From an uncultured Paracoccaceae bacterium (GTDB lineage: Bacteria > Pseudomonadota > Alphaproteobacteria > Rhodobacterales > Rhodobacteraceae), in NCBI GenBank assembly GCA_947497185.1, contig CANMFL010000009.1, forward strand, positions 93,181 through 157,180: 64,000 bases of DNA, in the 5' to 3' direction. This document shows positions 1 through 9,124 of this stretch, in pieces. Each line of letters starts with the position of its first letter. Position 1 is the stretch's first letter. The translations under genes were made by a program, and so were the position numbers. The notes under the pieces are model-generated. The model was given only the letters and a program-made list of their open reading frames with translations. It was not told where the DNA came from and made no database searches.

Positions 1-124
1 GCCAGCGCGTCTTTGCAATGATGCAGCCACGGCGTTGGTAGTCGCTTGCGATAATGGCTTCGGCGGCAAGACCTGCGTGGTAGTTTGTTTTTGATCGCAG
101 GGCTTGGGCCATAAGTGACGTCAT
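1..124 (-). CDS. YraN family endonuclease-like protein, N-terminal part (runs off window)
   Basis: The reading frame starts at an ATG overlapping the rsmI stop codon (ATGA, 121-124) and leaves the left edge of the window after about 41 codons. The visible protein begins MTSLMAQALRSK and continues with GLAAEAIIASDYQRRGCIIAKTRW. This matches the start of the UPF0102/YraN family: a Gly-x3-Ala-Glu, then a tyrosine and a glycine-isoleucine before an Arg-Trp. The family has a Holliday-junction-resolvase-like fold with an unsettled role. The order rsmI-yraN is common in alphaproteobacteria and supports the call. Partial gene. Confidence 0.75.
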   Translation of the reverse strand, partial: MTSLMAQALRSKTNYHAGLAAEAIIASDYQRRGCIIAKTRW

Positions 125-984
125 TCGGTTTCTTTCTCTAGGCCGAGGGCCATTTGGTACACTTGTCGACGGGGCAGGCCCATTGCGCCAGCGACCATCG
201 TGGCCGCATCTTTGACCCGCATTGTGCGCATCGCCTCTGCAAGGGCGGTTTGCACGTCGGTTTCGCCAATCACCTCGCCATCACCGCGCGCAACGAGCAC
301 GACAACCTCGCCCTTAACCCTGCGTTCGGCAAATTCCGTGACGAGATCGGTTAGATTGCCGCGCACGATCTCTTCAAATTTCTTGGTCAGCTCACGACAG
401 ACAACCGCGTGACGTTCGCCCCCCAGTGTATCGCGCAAAGACGTTAGCATATCGTAAAGACGCTTCGGGGATTCGTAGAAAACCATCGTCATCGGCGTGT
501 CGCGCAGGCCCGCGATTTCGGTTTCGCGCTGCGTTTTTGTTGATGGCAGGAAGCCGATGAACGCGAAGCGATCCGTCGCCAAACCCGACACGGTCAGCGC
601 AGCCAAGACCGCAGAGGCCCCCGGTGCGGTCGTAACGGGCAGGTCGGCTGCGATCATCGCACAGCCCAATTCATACCCCGGATCTGCGACCAGGGGCGTG
701 CCTGCCTCAGACACATAAGCGACTGATTTTCCGTTCTTAACCGCATCCACTAGCCGTTGCGTTGGCTTTTCGCCGCTGTGGTCGTGGTAGGCGATCACTT
801 GGCGTGTACCCAGCGGCACACCGTGGATTTCCATCAGCTTGCGGGCTGTACGTGTGTCTTCGGCGGCGATCAAATCTGCGCTGGCCAAAATGTCGAGGCC
901 ACGCAATGTCATGTCCCGTGCCGACCCGATTGGCGTCGCCACAAAGTAGAGCCCGGCCGTCAAGGGCTTTTCTATAAAATTCAT
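121..984 (-). CDS. rsmI: 16S rRNA (cytidine(1402)-2'-O)-methyltransferase RsmI
   Basis: A 287-residue SAM-dependent methyltransferase of the tetrapyrrole-methylase fold, which 2'-O-methylates C1402 in the decoding centre of 16S rRNA. Visible family motifs are GLYFVATPIGSARDMTLRGL near the N-terminus (about residues 11-30), AAEDTRTARKL at about 40, SEAGTPLVADPGYEL at about 92-106 and PGASAVLAAL at about 120. The length is normal. Its stop overlaps the start of the YraN-like gene by 4 nt, so the two are probably translationally coupled. It diverges from the lipoprotein gene at 1066. Confidence 0.95.
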   Translation of the reverse strand: MNFIEKPLTAGLYFVATPIGSARDMTLRGLDILASADLIAAEDTRTARKLMEIHGVPLGTRQVIAYHDHSGEKPTQRLVDAVKNGKSVAYVSEAGTPLVADPGYELGCAMIAADLPVTTAPGASAVLAALTVSGLATDRFAFIGFLPSTKTQRETEIAGLRDTPMTMVFYESPKRLYDMLTSLRDTLGGERHAVVCRELTKKFEEIVRGNLTDLVTEFAERRVKGEVVVLVARGDGEVIGETDVQTALAEAMRTMRVKDAATMVAGAMGLPRRQVYQMALGLEKETE

Positions 985-1065
985 ACCTAGACCCTTCGGC
1001 GCATCGCCCTATGATGTTGCCCAAATGTTTGACCGGTGGCGGTCATCAACAGGAGGGGATTTCCT

Positions 1066-2253
1066 ATGTTTGCTTGTTTCGCCGACGCCCGCAAGGCGGC
1101 TGCCCGGTTGTTCATCTTTTTAACGCTCGTTTTTGTGTCCGCATGTACTGTGCCGGGCCAAGTGGGCGTTAACCAGAACACGGGGCAACAAATTGACCCA
1201 AGCGCACCAGTTCAAGTGGCGCTGCTCGTGCCGGGTGGGTCCGGCCAAGGCTCTGACAGCTTTTTGGCGTCAAACCTTGAAAATGCTGCGCGTTTGGCGA
1301 TTGCCGATCTGGCAGGCGTGACAATTGATCTGCGCGTTTACAACACCGGCAGCGATCCGTTGCAGGCCGCCCGCGTGGCCAGTGCCGCTGTTGATGACGG
1401 TGCGAAAATCATCCTTGGGCCGCTGTTTGGCGAAGCTGCAAATGCCGCAGGTGTGTCCGTCGCAAACCGCAACGTGAACGTTCTGGCGTTCTCGAATAAC
1501 CCAACGATTGCAGGGGGTAACGTGTTTATCCTTGGCTCTACGTTCAGCAATACCGCGAACCGTCTGGTGCAATATGCGGGCCGTCAGGGCATCAACCGCT
1601 ATACTGTTGTGCACGGAAATTCCGTTCCTGGCCAGTTGGGCCGTGACGCGATTGCAAATGCGGTGCGTGCGAACGGTGGTCAAGTGACGGCGATCGAAGG
1701 CTACCCGTTGAGCCAGCAAGGCGTGACCGATTCGGCGTCGCGTATTATTGCCGCGACACGCAACGGTGGCAGCGACGCGGTGTTCTTTACAGGTGATCCA
1801 TCCGCTGATTTGCCGTTCATTCTGGACGGTTTGTCCGCCGCTGGCCTGACATCAAACGAAGCCCGCTACATGGGCCTGACGCGCTGGGATGCCAACGCTG
1901 ACGTGCTGGCCAGCTCTGCGGCCCAAGGCGGCATTATCGCATTGCCTGACCAATCCTTGAACGCTGCATTCGAGAATCGCTATGCGTCTGTTTACGGTGA
2001 TCGCCCGCATCCATTGGCTGGTCTGGCCTATGACGGTATCGCTGCCATCGGCGCTCTTGTCGCTCAAGGCAACGCGAATGCCCTGACGAAACAGGCGCTG
2101 ACGACACCGCAAGGGTTCCAAGGGACTGGCGGTATCTTCCGACTCCTGCCAAATGGTTTGAACCAACGTGGCCTTGCCATTGCCGAAATACGCAACAATC
2201 AGGTGATTACTCTTGAACCAGCACCGCGGAGCTTTGGCGGATCAGGTCTCTGA
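1066..2253 (+). CDS. Penicillin-binding protein activator / periplasmic-binding-fold lipoprotein (LpoA-like)
   Basis: A 395-residue predicted lipoprotein. The chosen ATG has a strong AGGAGG ribosome binding site at 1051-1056; an in-frame GTG at 1036 upstream lacks one. The signal peptide (FADARKAAARLFIFLTLVFVSAC) ends in a VSAC lipobox. The rest resembles a type I periplasmic-binding-protein fold (PVQVALLVPGGSGQGSD, ILGPLFGEAANAAGV, LGRDAIANAVRANGGQV), the fold used by branched-chain amino acid binding proteins and by the LpoA C-terminal domain. Rhodobacterales homologues are annotated as penicillin-binding protein activators. That role is family-level inference, since no LpoA N-terminal TPR domain is seen. 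The 3' end overlaps glnD by 41 nt if the TTG at 2213 is used. Confidence 0.75.
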   Translation: MFACFADARKAAARLFIFLTLVFVSACTVPGQVGVNQNTGQQIDPSAPVQVALLVPGGSGQGSDSFLASNLENAARLAIADLAGVTIDLRVYNTGSDPLQAARVASAAVDDGAKIILGPLFGEAANAAGVSVANRNVNVLAFSNNPTIAGGNVFILGSTFSNTANRLVQYAGRQGINRYTVVHGNSVPGQLGRDAIANAVRANGGQVTAIEGYPLSQQGVTDSASRIIAATRNGGSDAVFFTGDPSADLPFILDGLSAAGLTSNEARYMGLTRWDANADVLASSAAQGGIIALPDQSLNAAFENRYASVYGDRPHPLAGLAYDGIAAIGALVAQGNANALTKQALTTPQGFQGTGGIFRLLPNGLNQRGLAIAEIRNNQVITLEPAPRSFGGSGL

Positions 2254-5029
2254 TCCGACCAACACGACTTACGACTTAGAAACGCCGGACAATTTGATTT
2301 GTCCGGCGTCTGAGATTTTTGATCAGCCTGCCGTGCGGATCGCATTGGATGCGGCTGTTAATCAAACGACGGATCACAAGATTATCCGATCCAGAACCGT
2401 CGAAATCCTGAGCAAAGCACGTATCGCTGGCCGTAAACGCATCGCAGAAGCGTTCGCGGTTGATCCATTTCCCGGACGGCGCGGCACGCGGGCCTATAGC
2501 TGGTTAACGGACCAAGTTGTCGGCGAAGTGCTGCACGTCGCGCAGACCTATCTGCATCCGCTACCAAACCCGACAGAGGCCGAACGCATCGCGATTATCG
2601 CTGTTGGTGGTTACGGGCGGGGCGAAATGGCGGCCCATTCCGACGTCGATCTGCTGTTCCTGAACCCCTACAAAATCACGCCTTGGGCCGAGAGCCTGAT
2701 CGAATCAATGCTCTATATCCTGTGGGATCTGAAGCTAAAGGTCGGTCACGCCAGCCGGACGATCAAGGATTGCATCCGCTTGGGCCGCGAGGACTTCACG
2801 ATCCGCACGTCACTGGTCGAATACCGCTACTTGGCTGGCGACGAAGAACTGGCACAAACGCTTGCGACGACCCTGTGGGAAGAATTGTTCAGCGGCACCG
2901 CGGCTGAATTCATCGAAGCCAAGCTGGAAGAACGCCAGCAGCGCCACACGAAACAAGGTGGCCAGCGTTACGTGGTCGAGCCGAATGTCAAAGAAGGCAA
3001 GGGCGGTCTGCGCGATTTGCAGTCGCTGTTCTGGATCGGGAAATACGTCCACGGCACCCAAAACGCCAAAGAATTGATCGCTTTTGGGGTCTATACCGAA
3101 GGCGAGTTTCTTAAATTTAAAGCTGCCGAAGATTTCCTGTGGTCGGTCCGCTGTCACATGCACATCAGTGCGAACCGTGCTGTGGATCAACTGACTTTTG
3201 ACATGCAGGTCGATGTGGCCGAACGGCTTGGCTACACGGATCATGATGGGCGTCGTGCGGTCGAGTTTTTCATGCAGGACTACTTTCGCCACGCGACAAC
3301 CGTGGGCGAGCTGACGCGCGTCTTTTTGACGTCGCTTGAGGCCACGCATACCAAGGCCGAACCGATGCTTTTGCGGCTGTTTAAACGGCGCAAAAAGGCC
3401 AAAGCCCCTTATAAGATCGAACAAAACCGCCTGACCATCGCCGACGAGGAGGCATTCTTTGCCGACAAGTTGAACATGCTTGGCATCGTCGAAGAGGTGT
3501 TGCGCACAGGCACGTTGATGCATCCCGACGCGGTGCGTTTGATCGCGGCGAACCTTGACCAAGTCGACGATTCACTGCGCAATGATCCGCGTGCGCGCAA
3601 GCTTTTTCTTGGGATTATGCTGAAACATGGCAATCCCGAACGCGGGCTGCGCCGGATGAATGAACTCGGGCTATTGGCCGCGTTTATCCCTGAATTTGCC
3701 CCGATTGTGGCGATGATGCAGTTCAATATGTATCACCACTACACGGTCGACGAACACACGATCCAATGTATCAGCCACCTGTCCAAGATCGAGCGCGAAG
3801 AGTTGGTCGAGGAACTGCCGCTTGCATCGGGCATCCTGAAAGGCGGCGTGAACCGCAAGGTGCTGTTTGTGGCGCTATTGCTGCATGATATCGGCAAAGG
3901 CCGCCCTGTGGATCATTCGGTGCTGGGCGCACAAATTGCCCGCGTTGTTGGGCCGCGTTTGGGGTTGAGCAAAAAGGACTGCGAGACGGTCGAATGGCTG
4001 ATCCGCTATCATTTGTTGATGTCTGATACCGCCCAAAAACGCGATATTGCAGAGCCGCGCACGGTCAAAGGTTTTGCCAAAGCCGTGAAAACCGTGGAAC
4101 GTCTAGACCTGCTCACGGTGCTGACGGTCTGCGATATTCGCGGCGTGGGGCCGGGGACGTGGAACAACTGGAAGGCTGTTTTGATCCGCAATCTCTATGC
4201 TGCGACGAAAGATGCGCTTGAGAAAGGCTTGGAAGACCTGAACCGCGAAAGCCGCGAAAACGAAGCAAAACGTGCGCTGCGCGTCGCGCTAAGTGATTGG
4301 AAACCGAAGGACTTGAAGCGCGAGATCGGGCGGCATTACGGCACCTATTGGCAGGGTCTGCCGGGGACGACGCATGTGGTGTTCGCGAACCTGTTGAATG
4401 GTATTTCGGACGACCGCCTCGCGATTGACCTGATGCTGGACGAAGACCGCGACGCGACGCGCGTGTGTTTCGCGATGGTCGATCATCCGGGTCTGTTTAG
4501 CCGGATGACGGGCGCCTTGGCGCTGGTTGGTGCGAATATCGTGGATGCGCGGACTTACACGTCAAAAGACGGCTACGCGACGGCGGTGTTCTGGATTCAA
4601 GACGCGGATGGCCACCCCTACGAGGCCGCTCGTCTGCCGCGATTGCAGCAAATGATCGTGAAAACGCTGCACGGCGAAGTTGTCGCCCGCGAGGCCCTGA
4701 AAGGCCGCGATAAGATCAAAAAGCGCGAGCGCGCGTTTCGGGTGCCGACGGTCATCACCTTCGACAACGTCGGCTCTGAAATCTACACAATCATCGAAGT
4801 CGACACCCGTGATCGTCCCGGATTGTTGTATGATCTGACGCGGACGCTTGCCGAAAATCACGTCTATATCGCCTCAGCGGTCATCGCGACCTTTGGTGAA
4901 CAGATCGTGGATACGTTCTACGTCAAAGACATGGTCGGTTTGAAATATCACACCGAAAGCAAACGTGACGCTCTCGAAAAGCACTTGCGCGAGGCGATCA
5001 TCCAAGGTGCACAGAGGGCTGCAACATGA
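2213..5029 (+). CDS. glnD: [Protein-PII] uridylyltransferase / uridylyl-removing enzyme
   Basis: The nitrogen sensor that uridylylates PII (GlnB/GlnK) when glutamine is low and removes UMP when it is high. The order of domains is complete. There is a nucleotidyltransferase signature GGYGRGEMAAHSDVDLLFL (about residues 130-148), a helical region, an HD hydrolase motif LLLHDIGKGRPVDHSVLG (about 550), and two C-terminal ACT domains (near VDHPGLFSRM and DTRDRPGLLYDLTRTL). The length of up to 938 residues is normal. The start is uncertain: TTG at 2213, 2234 or 2294 are all possible and no ATG precedes the conserved LICPASEIFDQPAV segment. Its start lies inside the 3' end of the preceding lipoprotein gene. 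Confidence 0.95.
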   Translation: MNQHRGALADQVSDPTNTTYDLETPDNLICPASEIFDQPAVRIALDAAVNQTTDHKIIRSRTVEILSKARIAGRKRIAEAFAVDPFPGRRGTRAYSWLTDQVVGEVLHVAQTYLHPLPNPTEAERIAIIAVGGYGRGEMAAHSDVDLLFLNPYKITPWAESLIESMLYILWDLKLKVGHASRTIKDCIRLGREDFTIRTSLVEYRYLAGDEELAQTLATTLWEELFSGTAAEFIEAKLEERQQRHTKQGGQRYVVEPNVKEGKGGLRDLQSLFWIGKYVHGTQNAKELIAFGVYTEGEFLKFKAAEDFLWSVRCHMHISANRAVDQLTFDMQVDVAERLGYTDHDGRRAVEFFMQDYFRHATTVGELTRVFLTSLEATHTKAEPMLLRLFKRRKKAKAPYKIEQNRLTIADEEAFFADKLNMLGIVEEVLRTGTLMHPDAVRLIAANLDQVDDSLRNDPRARKLFLGIMLKHGNPERGLRRMNELGLLAAFIPEFAPIVAMMQFNMYHHYTVDEHTIQCISHLSKIEREELVEELPLASGILKGGVNRKVLFVALLLHDIGKGRPVDHSVLGAQIARVVGPRLGLSKKDCETVEWLIRYHLLMSDTAQKRDIAEPRTVKGFAKAVKTVERLDLLTVLTVCDIRGVGPGTWNNWKAVLIRNLYAATKDALEKGLEDLNRESRENEAKRALRVALSDWKPKDLKREIGRHYGTYWQGLPGTTHVVFANLLNGISDDRLAIDLMLDEDRDATRVCFAMVDHPGLFSRMTGALALVGANIVDARTYTSKDGYATAVFWIQDADGHPYEAARLPRLQQMIVKTLHGEVVAREALKGRDKIKKRERAFRVPTVITFDNVGSEIYTIIEVDTRDRPGLLYDLTRTLAENHVYIASAVIATFGEQIVDTFYVKDMVGLKYHTESKRDALEKHLREAIIQGAQRAAT

Positions 5030-5031
5030 CG

Positions 5032-5051
5032 CGAATTTTCGCGAAAATTCG
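5032..5051. repeat. Perfect 20-bp palindrome between glnD and murJ
   Basis: The sequence CGAATTTTCGCGAAAATTCG is its own reverse complement. It begins 2 nt after the glnD stop codon. A second inverted repeat follows at once at 5054-5073 (arms CGATTTTTC and GAAAAATCG around TG). No T-run follows either hairpin, so they do not look like classic terminators. The pair resembles REP-like or post-transcriptional hairpins between co-oriented genes. Confidence 0.8.
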
Positions 5052-5084
5052 GACGATTTTTCTGGAAAAATCGAGGTGGCCTGC

Positions 5085-6668
5085 GTGAAGCCAATTCGTT
5101 TAATGGCCGGTTTCTTTACGGTCGGTCTGTGGACATTGCTGTCGCGTGTTCTGGGCTTTGCGCGTGACATCATGATGGCCGCGTTTCTCGGCACTGGCCC
5201 CGTCGCAGAGGCGTTCCTGATCGCCTTGTCATTGCCCAACATGTTCCGCCGCTTTTTCGCGGAAGGGGCGTTTAACATGGCATTCGTGCCGATGTTTTCC
5301 AAGAAGCTAGAGGCAGACGACGATCCACTGACATTCGCGCAAGACGCGTTCTTGGGGCTTGGGTTCGTCTTGATGATCTTTACGGGGATCGCCGTCGCTT
5401 TCATGCCTGCGCTGGTCACATTGATGGCTGCGGGCTTTCGCGGGGACGTCCGGTTCGAATTGGCCGTGGCCTACGGACAGGTCGCGTTTCCTTATATCCT
5501 GTTCATCTCGCTCGCGGCCTTGCTGTCCGGCGTTCTGAACGCAACGGGGCGGTTTATCGCCGCTGCTGCTGCCCCCGTTCTGCTGAACATCTTCTTTGTG
5601 GGCGTCATGCTTTTGATGTGGCTGCTCGGCGGGCCAACGGTTGTCGGCGGGGCCTATGTTTACGACGCGACTGTCAGCTTCGGGCGCGGGTTGGCGTGGG
5701 CTGTGCCTTTTGCGGGCATTGCGCAGGTGACGCTTGTTTTCATCGCCGCCAGACGTGCCGGTTTCCCGATGGCGTTGCGGATGCCGCGTTTGACGCCTGA
5801 TTTGAAACGTCTTGCGATCATTGCTTTGCCTGCGGTGATGGCGGGGGGCGTTTTACAGATCAACCTTTTGGTTGGCCGTCAGGTCGCGAGTACCTTTGAC
5901 GGCGCAATCGCATGGCTCAGCTATGCGGACCGGTTGTATCAACTGCCGCTGGGCGTGATTGCGATTGCGATTGGCGTGGTGCTCTTGCCGGACCTGTCGC
6001 GCCGATTGCAAGCGGGCGACGAAGCGGGCGGGCAAGATGCGTTTAACCGCGCGTCCGAGGTCGCCTTGGCCCTCACCATTCCCGCCGCGATTGCATTGAT
6101 CGTGATCCCGATCCCGCTGGTGTCGGTTCTGTTCCAGCGGGGCGCGTTCACTGCCGACGACACAGCGGCGACTGCTTTGGCCGTTGCGGTTTACGGTCTG
6201 GGCTTGCCTGCGTTCGTGCTGCAGAAGGCGCTGCAACCGTTGTTTTACGCACGCGGCGATACAAAACGTCCGTTCTACTACGCGATCTTTGCGATGATCT
6301 TGAACGCTGTTTTGGCCTTTGGTCTGCGCGATTACATCGGCTTTATCGCGGCGGCTGTCGGCACGACACTGACAAGCTGGGCGATGGTTGGCCAGTTGTG
6401 GTGGGGCGCGCGTGGCATGGGCAAGGCGTCGCAATTCGACGCTAGGTTCAAGCGCCGGATTACGCGGATTATCGCGTCTGCGGTCGCGATGGGGGCTGTG
6501 CTGTTCAGTCTGGCAATCGTGCTGCAACCGATGCTCGGCAGCGGCGGCACACGCTACATCGGCTTGTTGATCCTCGTGGTCAGCGGGATCGTGAGCTATT
6601 TTGCGATTGGTCAGATGCTAGGCGCGTTCCGGCTAACGGAATTCAAAGCAGCAATGCGCAGGTCTTAG
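5085..6668 (+). CDS. murJ: Lipid II flippase MurJ
   Basis: A polytopic inner-membrane protein of the MurJ/MviN branch of the MOP superfamily, which flips lipid II to the periplasm for peptidoglycan synthesis. The start MKPIRLMAGFFTVGLWTLLSRVLGFARDIMMAAFLG is typical, as are NMFRRFFAEGAFNMAFVP and AIAWLSYADRLYQLPLGVIAIAIGVVLLPDLSR. About 14 hydrophobic segments can be counted. I chose GTG at 5085, preceded by GAGG at 5073-5076; an ATG at 5103 is the alternative. It gives 527 residues, near the usual size. The 3' end overlaps the convergent lipoprotein gene by 4 nt. Confidence 0.93.
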   Translation: MKPIRLMAGFFTVGLWTLLSRVLGFARDIMMAAFLGTGPVAEAFLIALSLPNMFRRFFAEGAFNMAFVPMFSKKLEADDDPLTFAQDAFLGLGFVLMIFTGIAVAFMPALVTLMAAGFRGDVRFELAVAYGQVAFPYILFISLAALLSGVLNATGRFIAAAAAPVLLNIFFVGVMLLMWLLGGPTVVGGAYVYDATVSFGRGLAWAVPFAGIAQVTLVFIAARRAGFPMALRMPRLTPDLKRLAIIALPAVMAGGVLQINLLVGRQVASTFDGAIAWLSYADRLYQLPLGVIAIAIGVVLLPDLSRRLQAGDEAGGQDAFNRASEVALALTIPAAIALIVIPIPLVSVLFQRGAFTADDTAATALAVAVYGLGLPAFVLQKALQPLFYARGDTKRPFYYAIFAMILNAVLAFGLRDYIGFIAAAVGTTLTSWAMVGQLWWGARGMGKASQFDARFKRRITRIIASAVAMGAVLFSLAIVLQPMLGSGGTRYIGLLILVVSGIVSYFAIGQMLGAFRLTEFKAAMRRS

Positions 6669-6871
6669 TTATCTGCGCGATTGCGCCCACCGGGTGTGGG
6701 CTGCGGCAAAGTTTGGAAGGTCGCAGGAAGGTCGAGTTCTTTCTGCGTTTCCAAATTGCTCTCGAACGGCGTAATCGTCACCGACCCGAAATCACGGATC
6801 GGAGTCGCAGGTCCGTTTGAACAGGCTGCAAGAGCCAGTACAGGGACGCTTGCCAAGATGATTGCACGCAT
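6665..6871 (-). CDS. Small lipoprotein, possibly a shortened DUF3035-type protein
   Basis: A 68-residue protein with an N-terminal signal MRAIILASVPVLALAAC ending in an LAAC lipobox, then ELDLPATFQTLPQPTPGGRNRADN. The segment resembles the LP-x-PTPGG-x-NR motif of DUF3035 lipoproteins that often follow lspA in Rhodobacterales. Those are usually more than 130 residues, whereas here the frame stops right after that motif. It lies 53 nt downstream of lspA and is probably co-transcribed. It could be a truncated DUF3035 gene or a genuine short lipoprotein. The family match is from memory of the motif. Confidence 0.6.
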   Translation of the reverse strand: MRAIILASVPVLALAACSNGPATPIRDFGSVTITPFESNLETQKELDLPATFQTLPQPTPGGRNRADN

Positions 6872-6924
6872 TGCCGTTCCTTAAGTCTTTGGTCCCGTGT
6901 GTTTAGCGCAGGATTGCTGCCGCG

Positions 6925-7419
6925 TCACGACCTCTTTGTACGAGATTTTTTTGACGGCTTGGAACCGCCGCTGTCGGATAGAAACGCAAGGCCGATAGCG
7001 CCCGCGAAAATAGAGATATCCGCGACGTTGAACGCATACGGATTGTCGATCCCGCAGCAGGACATGTTCAAGAAATCCGCAACCGCGCCATACATCACGC
7101 GGTCAACGATGTTGCCCATTGCGCCGCCGACCAGCAGACCCGCTGCGATCATCATATTGCGCGTGCCGCCAGCCTTCCAAAGCCAGGCAATCACGCCAAT
7201 GGAAATCGCCAAGGCAACGCCAATCAGCGCCCACCGCATGTCATATCCGGCACCAAGCCCGAAATTCACGCCTCTGTTCCACGCCATGCGGAATGTCAGG
7301 AACGGGGCCGCAACGTCGATATATCTGATCTGATCCAGCTTGAGCCAGTGCAGAACATAGTATTTTGACAACTGATCTATCAGGAAAATCCAGAAAGCTG
7401 TCCAAAAGAGTGGGCGCAT
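6925..7419 (-). CDS. lspA: Lipoprotein signal peptidase (signal peptidase II)
   Basis: A 164-residue inner-membrane aspartic protease that cleaves prolipoprotein signal peptides after diacylglyceryl transfer. The two catalytic aspartates are in GNIVDRV (about residue 106) and FNVADISIF (about 133), and AWNRGVNFG is the conserved membrane motif. Four hydrophobic segments are visible. The C-terminus is basic (SKKSRTKRS). It lies between purH upstream and the small lipoprotein gene downstream on the same strand. Confidence 0.94.
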   Translation of the reverse strand: MRPLFWTAFWIFLIDQLSKYYVLHWLKLDQIRYIDVAAPFLTFRMAWNRGVNFGLGAGYDMRWALIGVALAISIGVIAWLWKAGGTRNMMIAAGLLVGGAMGNIVDRVMYGAVADFLNMSCCGIDNPYAFNVADISIFAGAIGLAFLSDSGGSKPSKKSRTKRS

Positions 7420-7457
7420 CGTTGTGTCCTTAATGGGCGTTACTCGAAAATTTGGAT

Positions 7458-7499
7458 GATCAATACCCAGCCCATGTTGGGCATTACAGGGTATTGATC
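7458..7499. repeat. Inverted repeat between purH and lspA
   Basis: Perfect 11-nt arms GATCAATACCC (7458-7468) and GGGTATTGATC (7489-7499) enclose a smaller GCCCA/TGGGC hairpin. It lies about 33 nt downstream of the purH stop and about 39 nt upstream of lspA (minus strand). No T-run follows on the minus strand (the next bases are ATCCAAATTTTC). A processing hairpin, attenuator or operator is therefore as likely as a terminator. Confidence 0.7.
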
Positions 7500-7531
7500 G
7501 TGTTTCTCACTTCGTGCGTTTGCGTAACCGA

Positions 7532-9124
7532 TTAGTGCCGGAAGTGCCGTGTGCCTGTAAAGACCATGGCGATGCCAGCCTCGTCCGCAGCTTTGATGAC
7601 TTCGTCATCGCGCATAGAACCACCCGGTTGGATCACGCAAGTCGCCCCCGCAGCGGCGGCTTCCATCAGCCCGTCAGCAAAGGGGAAGAATGCGTCGGAT
7701 GCCACAGCCGACCCGATGGTCAGCGGTTGTGGCAGGCCCATGGCGTCTGCCATGCGTTCCGCTTTTTTCGCGGCGATCAGGGCTGAATCGAGACGTGACA
7801 TCTGCCCAGCACCGACACCCACAGTCGCGCCGTCTTTGACGTAGACAATCGCGTTGGATTTGGTGTGCTTGGCCACTTTCCATGCGAACAACAGGTCTTT
7901 GAGTTGGTCGTCGGTTGGTTCAACCTTGGTCACGACTTTCAGGTCTTCGATACGCAGATCATCGGTATCTTTGTCCTGCACCAACATGCCGCCAGCAACT
8001 TGGCGGTAGGCGAGCGACTGTTCCTGTGGATCAGGCAGACCGTCAGTGGTCAGCAAGCGCAGGTTTTTCTTGGTCGCGAAGATCGCTTTGGCTGCATCGG
8101 ATGCACCCGGTGCGATCACAACTTCGGTAAAGATTTCGACGATGGCTTTGGCGGTGTCTTCGTCCAAAGGCTGGTTCAGCGCTACGATCCCGCCAAACGC
8201 AGAGGTACGGTCGCAATCGAATGCTTTGGTATAGGCCTCAAGCAGAGTAGCCCCTTGGCCAACGCCGCAAGGGTTCGCGTGTTTGATGATCGCCACGGCA
8301 GGGCCGTTTGCCGGATCAAATTCGGCTACCAATTCAAACGCCGCGTCAGTGTCGTTGATGTTGTTGTAGGACAGTTCCTTGCCCTGATGCTGCTGGGCTG
8401 TTGCCACACCCGGACGGTTCGTGCCGTCTGTGTAGAACGCCGCCGACTGGTGGCTGTTTTCACCGTACCGCAATGTCTGGGTGAATGTGCCAGTGAATGT
8501 GCGGCGGCGCGGCTCTTTGTTGCCAATCGCGTTTGCCATCCAAGTGCTAACAGCCGTGTCATACGCAGCCGTGCGCCCATAAGCGATTTGCGCTTGGCGC
8601 TGGCGGAAGGCGTAGGTTGTCTGGCCGTCGTTTGCGTCCAATTCTGCACGCAGGGCGGTGTAGTCTTCGACGTCAGTCACAACCGTGACAAAAGCGTGGT
8701 TCTTGGCAGATGACCGGATCATCGCAGGGCCGCCGATATCGATGTTCTCGATGCAGGTGTCGTAATCGGACCCTTTGGCGACGGCTTCTTCAAACGGGTA
8801 CAGGTTCACAACCAGCAGGTCGATTGGACCGATGTTGTGTTCTTCCATCGCGGCGACGTGACCTTCCAGATCGCGGCGGGCCAACAGGCCGCCATGCACG
8901 ACAGGGTGCAACGTCTTCACACGTCCGTCCATCATTTCAGGAAAGCCTGTGACGTCTGCCACGTCTTTCACGTCAAGGCCCGCATCGCGGAGCGCCTTGG
9001 CCGAACCGCCAGTCGAGAGCAGTTCAACCCCACGTTTGGCAAGGTCTTGGCCCAATTCAATGAGCCCCGTTTTATCAGATACAGAAAGCAGTGCGCGGCG
9101 TAGTGGTGCGAGATCGGTCATCAT
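7532..9124 (-). CDS. purH: Bifunctional AICAR formyltransferase / IMP cyclohydrolase
   Basis: A 530-residue cytoplasmic enzyme for the last two steps of purine synthesis (AICAR to FAICAR to IMP). The N-terminal MGS-like cyclohydrolase domain shows [36 protein letters not shown] and [13 protein letters not shown]. The C-terminal transformylase domain shows [56 protein letters not shown] and [19 protein letters not shown]. The length is normal. Its ATG overlaps the TGA of the heparinase-like gene (ATGA), so the two are coupled. A second in-frame ATG follows directly (MM). Confidence 0.97.
   Translation of the reverse strand: MMTDLAPLRRALLSVSDKTGLIELGQDLAKRGVELLSTGGSAKALRDAGLDVKDVADVTGFPEMMDGRVKTLHPVVHGGLLARRDLEGHVAAMEEHNIGPIDLLVVNLYPFEEAVAKGSDYDTCIENIDIGGPAMIRSSAKNHAFVTVVTDVEDYTALRAELDANDGQTTYAFRQRQAQIAYGRTAAYDTAVSTWMANAIGNKEPRRRTFTGTFTQTLRYGENSHQSAAFYTDGTNRPGVATAQQHQGKELSYNNINDTDAAFELVAEFDPANGPAVAIIKHANPCGVGQGATLLEAYTKAFDCDRTSAFGGIVALNQPLDEDTAKAIVEIFTEVVIAPGASDAAKAIFATKKNLRLLTTDGLPDPQEQSLAYRQVAGGMLVQDKDTDDLRIEDLKVVTKVEPTDDQLKDLLFAWKVAKHTKSNAIVYVKDGATVGVGAGQMSRLDSALIAAKKAERMADAMGLPQPLTIGSAVASDAFFPFADGLMEAAAAGATCVIQPGGSMRDDEVIKAADEAGIAMVFTGTRHFRH

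Noticed and set aside
2810..3562. A 250-codon minus-strand frame inside glnD
   Set aside because: It is an antisense shadow of strongly conserved glnD coding sequence, with no family features of its own.
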